Source: Bordetella parapertussis | GTDB lineage: Bacteria > Pseudomonadota > Gammaproteobacteria > Burkholderiales > Burkholderiaceae_C | Direction of reading: 5' to 3' | Length of the DNA stretch: 6,342 nucleotides | NCBI GenBank assembly: GCA_945878355.1 | Contig: CAMCTC010000185.1 | Coordinates: forward strand, 1 to 6,342 | Part shown: positions 1-6,323 of the stretch, one piece after another | How the letters are laid out: every line of letters starts with the position of its first letter | Numbering within the stretch: the first letter of the stretch is position 1 | Position numbers and translations under genes: made by a program | The notes under the pieces: model-generated | Told to the model about the DNA's origin: nothing | The model's input: the letters and a program-made list of their open reading frames with translations, nothing else | Databases searched by the model: none

Positions 1-531
1 AACAAGGCCGGCGGGGCGGGTTTTCAGGTGACGGCGTACACGCAGACTTGGTCGGACGTGGAAGCGCGCATCGGCTCGCCCGCCAAGGCCGGCCAGATCG
101 CGGGCAACTTCAACACGCTGATCATGTTGCGCGTGAAGGAGGTGGCGACGGCCGAGTTGCTGACCGACCAGTTGCCCGAGGTCCATGTGGTGTCGACCAT
201 CGTTTCGTCGTCGGTCTCGGACACCAACGATCCGGGCGAATTCACCGACTTTGCCAGCCGCAACGAGGACCGAATCGCCCCGGAGAGCGTGCGCATGCTC
301 GAGCCGACCGATCTGGTGCAGTTGCCCAAGGGCCAGGCCTTTGCATTGATCCATGGTGGCCAGTTGCACAAGATCCGGATGCCGCTGCCCAGTGCCGAAC
401 ACGACCCGCTGATGCCCGAGGGCCTGGCGTCGATCGGGCAGGCGCTGCGAAGCCGGCTGGACGGCCCATGGCATCGGCCGCAGGAAGACCAAGATCAGGC
501 TGCAGACGTGGAGCCCCGCCGTGGCGAGTAA
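1..531 (+). CDS. traD: Conjugative coupling protein TraD, C-terminal fragment (5' end outside window)
   Basis: This is the last 176 codons of a VirD4/TraD-type coupling ATPase of the SXT/TOL-like ICE subfamily (TIGR03743 type). Such proteins sit at the inner membrane and feed the relaxase-DNA complex to the type IV secretion channel. The frame is open from base 1, so the gene begins upstream and the NTP-binding region is not visible. The subfamily is recognised by the late stretch reading QVTAYTQTWSDVEARIGSP, then AGQIAGNFNTLIMLRV, then LEPTDLVQLPKGQAFALI. A GTG at 28 could be mistaken for a start, but conserved residues (NKAGGAGF) precede it. The stop at 529-531 overlaps the next gene by 11 bases, so the two are probably co-translated. 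The last 20 or so residues are charged and poorly conserved, as is usual for the tail. Identification is from family resemblance; full-length relatives are several hundred residues long. Confidence 0.9.
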   Translation, partial: NKAGGAGFQVTAYTQTWSDVEARIGSPAKAGQIAGNFNTLIMLRVKEVATAELLTDQLPEVHVVSTIVSSSVSDTNDPGEFTDFASRNEDRIAPESVRMLEPTDLVQLPKGQAFALIHGGQLHKIRMPLPSAEHDPLMPEGLASIGQALRSRLDGPWHRPQEDQDQAADVEPRRGE

Positions 532-1234
532 GAACACGTCGTTTCACGAGGGTCCCTTAGCTGCGGTGCTGCTGAGCCCGCTGAAGTTGGCGTTCTCGCT
601 GGGGCTGGGATTGGTGGCGCTCTTGCTGGTCGCCTGGAGCATCGACTGGGTGTTCGTGTCGCGGGTCTGGCCCGATGGCGCGGACCGCTTGCGCAGTCTG
701 CTGGCGGCCGATCTCGGGCATGGCATCGCGCTGGCGGCACGGCAGGGTCGGGGACTTGGCGAGATCACCGGTCCGGCGAATCTGCTGTATGGCTTGGTGT
801 TCGAGGCCACCGGCATCCACGACATGGGGCTGCGCTTCGCCGATGCGTCAGCCTTGTCGATCCCTGACTCGGTGGTCCGTCGCAGCTACCTGGCCCATCG
901 CGAGGCCATCGAGACTGCGATGGTCGGCACGCAGTTGCTGGGCGTGCGATTCGCAACGTTCATGCGATTCTTGCCGCTGCTGCTGCTGTTCTACGCGGTG
1001 GGCGCAGTGGATGGACTGACCGAGCGTGCGATTCGAAGGTCCTGCGGAGGACGGGAGTCAGCCAGCCTGTACCACCGGGCGAAGTACCTGCAGTTGGTGG
1101 CGCTGGGGCTGGGCGGGTTGGCGCTGTTGATCTGGCCGGGACCTGTGGCTTGGGAGTTTTACGCAGGGCTGATCGTCATCGTGACGGGCGGGCTGGCGCG
1201 GGTGCAATGGGCTTTCTACAAGAAGCACTTGTAG
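521..1234 (+). CDS. ICE conjugation membrane protein, TIGR03747 / DUF4400 family
   Basis: A 237-residue integral membrane protein matching the PFL_4697-type integrating conjugative element family, which nearly always follows traD in this ICE class. Its exact role is not established; it is taken to be part of the mating-pair apparatus in the inner membrane. Four hydrophobic segments are visible at about residues 17-46, 144-164, 188-206 and 211-228, with a soluble region of about 100 residues between the first and second. Family-like stretches include FEATGIHDMGLRF (94-106) and ESASLYHRAKY (179-189). The start is GTG at 521, inside the traD end, with GGAG at 510-513 seven bases upstream. In relatives the next gene is a short RAQPRD-family protein; here no such gene follows, and a cargo unit begins instead. 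The protein itself looks intact. Confidence 0.9.
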   Translation: MASKNTSFHEGPLAAVLLSPLKLAFSLGLGLVALLLVAWSIDWVFVSRVWPDGADRLRSLLAADLGHGIALAARQGRGLGEITGPANLLYGLVFEATGIHDMGLRFADASALSIPDSVVRRSYLAHREAIETAMVGTQLLGVRFATFMRFLPLLLLFYAVGAVDGLTERAIRRSCGGRESASLYHRAKYLQLVALGLGGLALLIWPGPVAWEFYAGLIVIVTGGLARVQWAFYKKHL

Positions 1235-1264
1235 GTGGGATGGCTTTGGTGAGTACGAGGCCGT

Positions 1265-1283
1265 GCCAGGAAGCTGGCTTTTT
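1265..1283 (+). terminator. Weak rho-independent terminator after the conjugation genes
   Basis: A 5-bp stem GCCAG/CTGGC (1265-1269 and 1274-1278) with loop GAAG is followed directly by five T residues (1279-1283). It lies 30 bases after the membrane-protein stop and 74 bases before the ATPase start, a sensible place to separate the conjugation operon from the cargo unit. The stem is short, so termination may be partial. Confidence 0.45.
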
Positions 1284-1356
1284 ATGCGTGTTTCGACTAA
1301 CTTTTTGCGGGAAATCTGCGACAACTCCAATGCGTTGCTCTAATTTCTGCCCTCCA

Positions 1357-2631
1357 ATGTTTATCGAGTTCTCAGTCACCAACTTTCGCTCGGTCCGGTC
1401 CCGCCAGACCCTGAGCCTGGTGGCCAGCGCTGACGCGGCGCACCAGGAGAGCAACACCGCAGCGACCGAGTCGAAGGACATGCGTCTGCTGCGCTCGGCG
1501 GTGGTCTATGGGCCCAATGCTGCCGGCAAGAGCAACTTGCTGCGTGCCCTCGAGACGCTACGGCAGCTCGTCCAAAACTCCTCCACAGCGACGCAGGAGG
1601 GGCAGCGCCTGCCACTGACGCCTTTCCTGCTGGCAGGTCAGAGCCGCGAGGAGCCATCAGCCTTCGAAGTCGTGTTCGAAATTGACGGCACGCGCTTCGA
1701 ATACTGTTTCGAGGCGTCTGCCGAGCGCATCACGAAAGAGTGGCTGGTCGCCTATCCCTTGGGTCGACCACAGCGCTGGTTTGAGCGGGAATACAAAGCG
1801 GAAAAGAACGCTGCCGAATGGTGGTTCGGGCCGCATTTCAAGGGTGAGCGAAAACAGCGCCAAGTCTGGCAGAACTCGACACGCAGCAATGCATTGTTCT
1901 TGTCCACCGCGGTTCAGTTGAACAACGAGCAGTTGCGCCCCGTCTTCGACTGGATCGTGCACAAGCTCATCGTCCTGGTGCCGGGCGTTCAGCTCAATCC
2001 GTTCCTCAGCCTTGAAATGCTCCGGCAGCCTGAGTCTAGGCTACGCGTGATGCGTTTCATGCAAGCTGCGGACATCGACATCGATCGACTGGAGTTGCGC
2101 GAAGAGGAGGGCACCGGCTCCGTTCCTCCCGCGATGCAGGGAATTGCGAGCCTTTTTGCGCAAGGGCAACCACTGTCACAGCAAAGGATCTGGCGAGTTC
2201 TTGCCTGGCATAAGCGCGCCGACGAAGGCGAAGAGGTCGCATTCGATCTCTTTGAGGAATCCGACGGCACGCAAAAGCTTTTCGAGTTCGTTGGTGGTTG
2301 GCTCCGTGCCTTGGACTCGGGCGCGACGCTGTTCGTCGATGAGCTCGATCGCAGCCTGCACCCCAAGCTGACGCGCTATCTCGTCGAGTTGTTCAATAGC
2401 AATGACAACAGGAAGAACGCACAGCTCGTGTTCACTACCCACGACACCACTCTGCTTGATCCCGACCTATTGCGTCGAGACCAGATCTGGTTCGTCGAGA
2501 AAAACAAGGAACGGGCAAGTCATGTGTACTCGCTCCTTGAATTCTCACCTCGTAAGGACGAAGCGCTGGAGCGTGGCTATTTGAAAGGTCGCTACGGTGC
2601 GATTCCGTTGATTGGTCGATGGGAGTGGTAG
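1357..2631 (+). CDS. ABC-type AAA family ATPase, RloA-like (AAA_15/AAA_21)
   Basis: A 424-residue ATPase of the SMC/OLD-like ABC group found in defence and restriction-linked loci. Visible motifs are the N-terminal signature MFIEFSVTNFRSVRSRQTLS (residues 1-20), Walker A GPNAAGKS (52-59), Walker B LFVDELD ending at D331 with the catalytic-type Glu329, and the H-switch TTHD with His362. The tail GYLKGRYGAIP is also typical. The frame is open back to 1150, but the conserved N-terminus begins exactly at the ATG at 1357 and the extension is not family-like, so that start was chosen. No strong Shine-Dalgarno is visible before it, and ATG 1330 is a possible alternative. A broken rloB follows after 3 bases, so the pair was one operon. 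By analogy with AriA of PARIS, the ATPase may sense or hold a trigger and control its partner; that role is inferred. The unit has visibly lower GC and less biased codons than the flanking genes, consistent with separate acquisition. Confidence 0.9.
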   Translation: MFIEFSVTNFRSVRSRQTLSLVASADAAHQESNTAATESKDMRLLRSAVVYGPNAAGKSNLLRALETLRQLVQNSSTATQEGQRLPLTPFLLAGQSREEPSAFEVVFEIDGTRFEYCFEASAERITKEWLVAYPLGRPQRWFEREYKAEKNAAEWWFGPHFKGERKQRQVWQNSTRSNALFLSTAVQLNNEQLRPVFDWIVHKLIVLVPGVQLNPFLSLEMLRQPESRLRVMRFMQAADIDIDRLELREEEGTGSVPPAMQGIASLFAQGQPLSQQRIWRVLAWHKRADEGEEVAFDLFEESDGTQKLFEFVGGWLRALDSGATLFVDELDRSLHPKLTRYLVELFNSNDNRKNAQLVFTTHDTTLLDPDLLRRDQIWFVEKNKERASHVYSLLEFSPRKDEALERGYLKGRYGAIPLIGRWEW

Positions 2632-2634
2632 CGG

Positions 2635-3278
2635 ATGGCTCGAATATCCCGTCCGCGTAGCCGCAGCTCTTTCGACCGAAAACCGGGCAATCGGCCACCC
2701 CGCTCGATCACCCTCATCGTCTGCGAAGGAGAGACGGAGCGCGCCTACTTTGAGGCCTTACGGCTTCATCACGGCTTGCGCCCGCCGAAGTCGTCGTCGC
2801 CGAAAACACGCACGGCTCTGCCCCGATCAGCGTAGTTGCGTGTGCGGAACAGAAGGCCAGTGAAGTCGGAGGCTACGATTTCATCTTCTGCGTATTCGAT
2901 CGTGACGCCCAAGAAAGCTTCTCGCGCGCTCGCGAGAAGATCAAGGCGCTGGCTGGTCGAAGCAAGAAGCCTTTGCCGATCCAGGAGATCATCTCAATCC
3001 CGTGCTTCGAGTTATGGGTGCTGCTGCACTTCGAGCGCAGCGATGCCACCCATGCGAATTGCGCGTCCGTCATCGAACGAATTCGTAATTCGTACCTGCC
3101 GGATTACGCGAAAGCCGAATCACGCACGGCGAATCAACTGATGGCGCGTATCGACGACGCCATCGACGCGGCGGCCTGGCTGGAAGAACGAGCCGACACC
3201 AACGGATGGAATCCATAGACGTCCGCTCACCGCCTGATGTTGCACTTGAAAAAGTTGGCGAGTGAGCCCGCTGCGTAG
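2635..3278 (+). pseudogene. rloB: RloB-family protein, disrupted by frameshift and nonsense codon
   Basis: The reconstructed protein has about 214 residues, the usual RloB size. The ATG at 2635 lies 3 bases after the ATPase stop, with GGGAG at 2621-2625. The first frame carries the TOPRIM-like first motif ITLIVCEGETERAYFEAL (acidic residues near position 31). It leaves register at the CCC of 2781-2783 and stops at 2833. The homology resumes in another frame as PAEVVVAENTHGSAPISVV, then the acidic motif CVFDRDA (Asp codons at 2898 and 2904), then ISIPCFELWVLLHFE, a strong RloB hallmark. One extra C in the run would restore a single frame. That frame then meets TAG at 3216-3218, yet the following codons to 3278 still read TSAHRLMLHLKKLASEPAA. 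Family tails commonly have NPST-like sequence here, so TAG probably replaced a serine codon such as TCG. Two separate lesions indicate a pseudogene. RloB proteins are thought to be nuclease-type effectors, by TOPRIM analogy. Confidence 0.85.
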
Positions 3279-3946
3279 GTCAGGGTGGCAGGGAGATGCT
3301 TGAGTACGCACTTGCCCTGGGTCATCAAACCGGGATCTTGAAAAGCTTCGAGGTGGCTAATCGGATGAGCCGATAATCTAGGCAGATATCGAAGGTCACT
3401 TTCGGTCGAATCGCCCGCAAATCAGCGCCACGCTAGTGCCTGATGCTTTGACGGTAAAAAGCCGCGCAGTCCAGTTATTTAAGGCGTTAGGCATCTTCAC
3501 GAGGTCCTCCGAATGTCACGAACGTACGGCCTTCGCACGGCCCGAGACCTTTCGGGGCGGCCGGCTTCGGCCGGCCTTGGGGCGCTCATAGAAGCAGTCG
3601 TTGGCGGACCTCGTCGCCAAGTGGTTGGCCTGCCCGTCCGCCCGTCCTGCCGCACCGGAGGCAAGTTGCGAGGGACATCGGACAGCCCCCGGAGGAGCCT
3701 GGCAAGGTCAGGTATGGGCGCCCGCAGCTATTCGCTTGCGAATCGTGACCGGTGGCACCCAGTCTTCTGCTGTCACCCGCTGCTCGGCGGCTTCGCGATC
3801 GCCGCGCAACCTCCAGGCTGCCGGAGCCAGCGCCTGCAGCCTGCTGCGCAACACCGATTGCGCCAGGCGCCCTTCCGCGTTCGGGCTGCAGGCCGGTACA
3901 AACCGGCGGTCGCGCAGGCTCGATAGGTACACCCGACGGCGCAGGG
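3279..3946. other. Gene-poor interval between rloB remnant and MATE gene
   Basis: No recognisable gene in about 670 bases. The left part (3279-3500) is relatively AT-rich and lacks any long frame. A plus-strand frame at 3513-3926 has GAGG eight bases before its ATG, but its product is low-complexity Arg/Ala/Pro-rich and its codons lack the GC-ending bias of real genes here. A minus-strand frame at 3708-3932 (GTG start, 74 residues, 14 bases beyond the MATE stop) has more natural composition, including RVTAEDWVPPVTIRKR, but no ribosome site and no family I recognise; it could be a remnant. A GCCGGT/ACCGGC stem-loop (3892-3907) lies within it, without a T tract. A GTTAGGC heptamer at the end of the AT-rich part recalls an integron site but lacks its partner. 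The interval may be scar tissue from earlier insertions. Confidence 0.5.
3559..3576. repeat. Stable stem-loop with TTCG tetraloop
   Basis: A perfect 7-bp GC-only stem, GGCCGGC and GCCGGCC, encloses the loop TTCG closed by a C-G pair. In RNA that is the exceptionally stable cUUCGg tetraloop. No T tract follows on either strand, so it is not a standard terminator. It could be a REP-like palindrome or an RNA processing or stability element. The sequence evidence for the hairpin is direct; its function is unknown. Confidence 0.6.
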
Positions 3947-5320
3947 TCAGGCCGGCGCCAGTCGCAGCGTCGGCTCCCAGGGTGTGTAACGTACCAGCAG
4001 GATCGACGCCGTGCCGTAGGCCGCCATGCCCACCGCCGCCAGCGCAAAGATGGCCCAGGCCGGCGCATTCGCTGCCACCAGCGCCGCGCCGCCTGCCGCC
4101 ACCAGCAGCAGTCGCAGCGTGCCGGCCATCACCTGGCCGCCGACCCGGTTGGCCGCGATGGCCGACGAGTACAGGCTGAGCCCGGCGCCGTAAAGCGCGT
4201 AGAACGGCCCTGCCCAATGGAAGTAGGTGTCGGCCGCAGCCAGCACTGCCGGGTCCTTTGTGAAGCGGTCGGTCCAGAGGTCGGGCACCAAGGCCAGCAC
4301 CAGGCCGGCGGTGCCTAGCAGCAGGCCGGCCATCGCCGCCGCCGTCCAGCCCACGCGGCGGGCCCGGGCCACCTGACCTGCACCGATGGCCATGCCGATC
4401 AGCGGCACCGAGGCGGCGCCGAAGCTGAAGGCCAGTGGCACCATCAAATACTCCAGCCGCGTTCCGATGCCGAAGCCGGCCAGCGCCTGCGGCCCGCTTC
4501 GTGCCACCAGCCAGGTCAGGATCATCATCGTGCCGATGGTCTGCACCGGCGAGGCGCAGGCCTTCAGGCCCAGCTTCAGCAGGTCGCGCGCCAGTGCCGG
4601 CTGCCAGGATGCGCCGCGCAGGCGCACGTGGATGCGTGACTTACCGCTGTAGAGGTACCAGCCCAACACCACGGTGCCGCCGGCATACGCCAACACCTGG
4701 CCCAAGGCGATGCCCGGCATGCCCAGCCGCGGGATCGGCCCGGCGCCCAGGCCGAACACGCCGGCCAGCGCTACCTGCACCAGGCCCACGGCGATGAGGA
4801 TGGCCGACGGCACCAGCATGTTGCCGGTGGCCCGCAGCACCGCCGACATGGTATTGAGCAGCCACACGCCGGTGGAGCCGAGAAAGGCCACGTTGGCATA
4901 GGCCACCGCCTGCGCCAGCGGCTCGCCACGGCCGCCGAGCAGGCCGAACACCGCGTCGGACAGCGTCAGCATCAGCACCGTGGTGGCCACCCCTGCCACC
5001 AGCGCGATGCCCAGGGCATGCACCACCAAGGCCTCGGCACGCGCCACCTGGCCGGCGCCCAGGGCCCGCGACACCAGCGACGCGATGCCGCCGCCCATCG
5101 CGCCGCCGGAAAACATCTGCTGCAGCATCAGCAGCGGGAACACCAGCGCCATGCCGGCCAGTGACGCCACGCCGAGCTGGCCCACGTAGGCGGTCTCGGC
5201 GATCGCGGCCACCGCACTGCCCACCATGGCCACGATGTTGGGTACCGCCAGGCGCCACAGCGTGGGCAGCACCGGGGCCGTGAGCAGGGGATTAGCGGTA
5301 GGGGTGGGTGCTGCGGCCAT
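3947..5320 (-). CDS. MATE family multidrug efflux transporter
   Basis: A 457-residue polytopic inner-membrane transporter of the multidrug and toxic compound extrusion family, which exports cationic drugs and toxic metabolites using a Na+ or H+ gradient. The length is that of a full MATE protein with about 12 membrane helices in two related halves. First-half signatures include LAVPNIVAMVGSAVAAIAET near the N-terminus, then MFSGGAMGGGIASLVSRALG, and MSAVLRATGNMLVPS. The second half has the matching GFGIGTRLEYLMVPLAFSFG and GMAIGAGQVARARR (about residues 275-325). The frame is open upstream to 5494, but MATE similarity begins just after the ATG at 5320 (MAAAPTPTANPLLTAPVLP), so I use that start; no clear Shine-Dalgarno is visible and the N-terminus is the least certain part. 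It lies opposite to its neighbours and has the strong GC-ending codon bias of a resident gene. Substrate cannot be told from sequence, and no regulator gene lies beside it. Confidence 0.92.
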   Translation of the reverse strand: MAAAPTPTANPLLTAPVLPTLWRLAVPNIVAMVGSAVAAIAETAYVGQLGVASLAGMALVFPLLMLQQMFSGGAMGGGIASLVSRALGAGQVARAEALVVHALGIALVAGVATTVLMLTLSDAVFGLLGGRGEPLAQAVAYANVAFLGSTGVWLLNTMSAVLRATGNMLVPSAILIAVGLVQVALAGVFGLGAGPIPRLGMPGIALGQVLAYAGGTVVLGWYLYSGKSRIHVRLRGASWQPALARDLLKLGLKACASPVQTIGTMMILTWLVARSGPQALAGFGIGTRLEYLMVPLAFSFGAASVPLIGMAIGAGQVARARRVGWTAAAMAGLLLGTAGLVLALVPDLWTDRFTKDPAVLAAADTYFHWAGPFYALYGAGLSLYSSAIAANRVGGQVMAGTLRLLLVAAGGAALVAANAPAWAIFALAAVGMAAYGTASILLVRYTPWEPTLRLAPA

Positions 5321-5628
5321 GCGCCAGTATGGCCAGCCCTGAAAGATGAGCTGTCGCCGAAGCGGCAGTCCGGGTCTGTCTTGCGCGGAATTGGATTCAA
5401 GGTAGTCCAGAGACCGTCTTGGGATGGCCCTTAGCGCAGATGCCTCGACCCACTTCCCCTTGCTGACCGCCTTGCAGCGGGAGCGGGTATTCACCGCTGG
5501 TCGCCGGACTCACGTTGAGGTCTATCCGCGGCCGTTCGAGTCGGGCGGTTCAACGGCAGCAACCGAACAGATAGGTTGTTGCAAGCAACGGCGCAGGCGC
5601 ACCAACTGATGACCCACTGAAGTCCTGC
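5321..5628. other. Interval between MATE start and transposase remnant
   Basis: About 300 bases without a supported gene. The MATE frame continues open through 5494 on the minus strand, but that extension (many Arg and Ser, not hydrophobic) does not look like part of the transporter. Any promoter of the MATE gene should be here, reading leftward, yet I see no convincing -35/-10 pair. No terminal inverted repeat or target duplication marking the edge of the IS91 remnant is evident; IS91 elements normally lack both. Confidence 0.4.
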
Positions 5629-6100
5629 ATGGTCATTGAAGGGGGTCACTCCCGCTGCGCGGCCAACGACCGGCAGGCGCTGGAACAACTGTGCCGCTAC
5701 ATCACCCGCCCGGCACTGGCCAACGAACGGGTGCAAACCAACGCCGCAGGCCAAGTGGTGCTCAAGCTCAAAACCCCCTGGCGAGACGGCACCACGCACT
5801 TGGTGATGAGCCCGCTGGAGTTCATGCAGCGGCTGGCAGCGTTGGTGCCACGCCCGCGACTGCACTTGATCCGCTTCCATGGTGTGCTGGCTCCCAACGC
5901 CAAGCTGCGCGCGCAGGTGGTGCCGCAAGAGGCTGAGGCGCCCGCGCAGGCCGCGCCACCCGCCGAGTGCGAGCCGAACTGCGCGCACCACCGACCGGTT
6001 CGCCTAAGCTGGGCGGCTCAAGCGCGTGTTCGAGATCGACATGGAGCGCTGCCCGAACTGCGGCGGCGAGCGCAAGATCATCGCGGCCATCCTGTGGGGT

Positions 6101-6144
6101 GAGCCCGGACGTAAACGGTCCTGAGGACCGTTTACGCCTGGCGA
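6101..6144. repeat. Hairpin repeat element, copy 1 (inside transposase remnant)
   Basis: A 44-base element starting GAGCCCGGA and ending CCTGGCGA. Its core is a perfect 12-bp inverted repeat, CGTAAACGGTCC (6110-6121) and GGACCGTTTACG (6125-6136), with loop TGA. The outer GCCCGG and CCTGGC can extend the stem around a bulged A and one C-T mismatch. It lies in an insertion that splits the transposase between the IIAAIL and QPVIEKIL codons. Copy 2 at 6258-6301 has identical ends. Confidence 0.85.
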
Positions 6145-6146
6145 AC

Positions 6147-6168
6147 GCCAGGGCCTCCGTGCCCTGGC
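6147..6168. repeat. Accessory hairpin following repeat copy 1
   Basis: An 8-bp perfect stem GCCAGGGC/GCCCTGGC with a 6-base loop CTCCGT directly follows copy 1. It belongs to the same insertion, since the transposase homology resumes at 6168. A comparable but different GC-rich hairpin follows copy 2, so the mobile unit may comprise two hairpins. Confidence 0.7.
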
Positions 6169-6257
6169 AGCCGGTGATCGAGAAGATCCTTACGCACTTG
6201 GGTTTGCAGGCCCTGGCGCCGCCCCGCGCGCCCACCCGCGGCCAGGCGCTGCAAGCC

Positions 6258-6301
6258 GAGCCCGGACACAAACAGTCCGGTGGACTGTTTGTGCCTGGCG
6301 A
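6258..6301. repeat. Hairpin repeat element, copy 2 (at transposase 3' end)
   Basis: The same 44-base architecture as the copy at 6101: GAGCCCGGA outer sequence, 12-bp stem CACAAACAGTCC (6267-6278) and GGACTGTTTGTG (6282-6293), loop GGT, then CCTGGCGA. Stem differences from copy 1 fall at three base pairs and both arms change together each time (G-C to A-T, T-A to C-G, G-C to A-T). It starts immediately after the last recognisable transposase codon. Confidence 0.85.
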
Positions 6302-6304
6302 GGG

Positions 6305-6323
6305 GTCGGGCCACTGGCCCGAC
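6305..6323. repeat. Accessory hairpin following repeat copy 2
   Basis: GTCGGGC/GCCCGAC with loop CACTG, in which CA and TG could extend the pairing. It occupies the same relative place as the hairpin after copy 1 but has an unrelated stem sequence apart from a shared GGGCC. Nothing further is recognisable before the window ends at 6342. Confidence 0.65.

Larger units (their letters stand above)
5629..6257 (+). pseudogene. IS91-family transposase remnant (Y2/HUH type), C-terminal part
   Basis: This is a decayed fragment of a rolling-circle transposase. Homology starts near 5655 with CAANDRQALEQLCRYITRPA and runs through LKLKTPWRDGTTHLVMSPLE and RPRLHLIRFHGVLAPNAKLR, all hallmark stretches of IS91/IS801-like enzymes. 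The N-terminal half with the zinc finger and HUH metal site is missing. After LSWA (codons to 6015) the frame is lost: RLKRVFEIDMERCPNCGG and ERKIIAAIL continue in another frame at 6014-6094. Relatives have one more Leu here, so a deletion of about 5 bases is likely. A 73-base insertion (about 6095-6167) with a hairpin then splits the gene. The tail resumes in the third frame as QPVIEKILTHLGLQ and ends at ...RGQALQA (6257), where a second hairpin copy begins. The CPNCGG pair is the usual C-terminal zinc-binding motif. It cannot make an active enzyme. Confidence 0.85.

Noticed and set aside
1150..1356. 69-codon N-terminal extension of the ATPase frame
   Set aside because: It overlaps the end of the membrane protein gene, has no family-like residues, and the conserved ATPase start signature begins exactly at 1357.
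3440..3486. GTTAGGC after TTATTTAAGGC, resembling the right end of an integron attC site
   Set aside because: A matching RYYYAAC partner is absent upstream between 3279 and 3470; only a partial TGCCT/AGGCA pairing exists, and no integron integrase or cassette array is present.
3513..3926. Plus-strand open frame of 137 codons with a plausible ribosome site (GAGG at 3501-3504)
   Set aside because: Product is Arg/Ala/Pro-rich with no domain, codons lack the GC-ending bias of nearby genes, and the frame runs through the TTCG palindrome; likely chance.
5321..5494. 58-codon N-terminal extension of the MATE frame
   Set aside because: It is charged and non-hydrophobic, unlike any MATE N-terminus; the ATG at 5320 gives the normal family length.
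6101..6144. Reading the repeat hairpin as a rho-independent terminator
   Set aside because: The stem is strong but followed by GCCTGGCGA rather than a T tract on the plus strand, and the reverse strand also lacks one; conserved flanks point to a repeat element instead.
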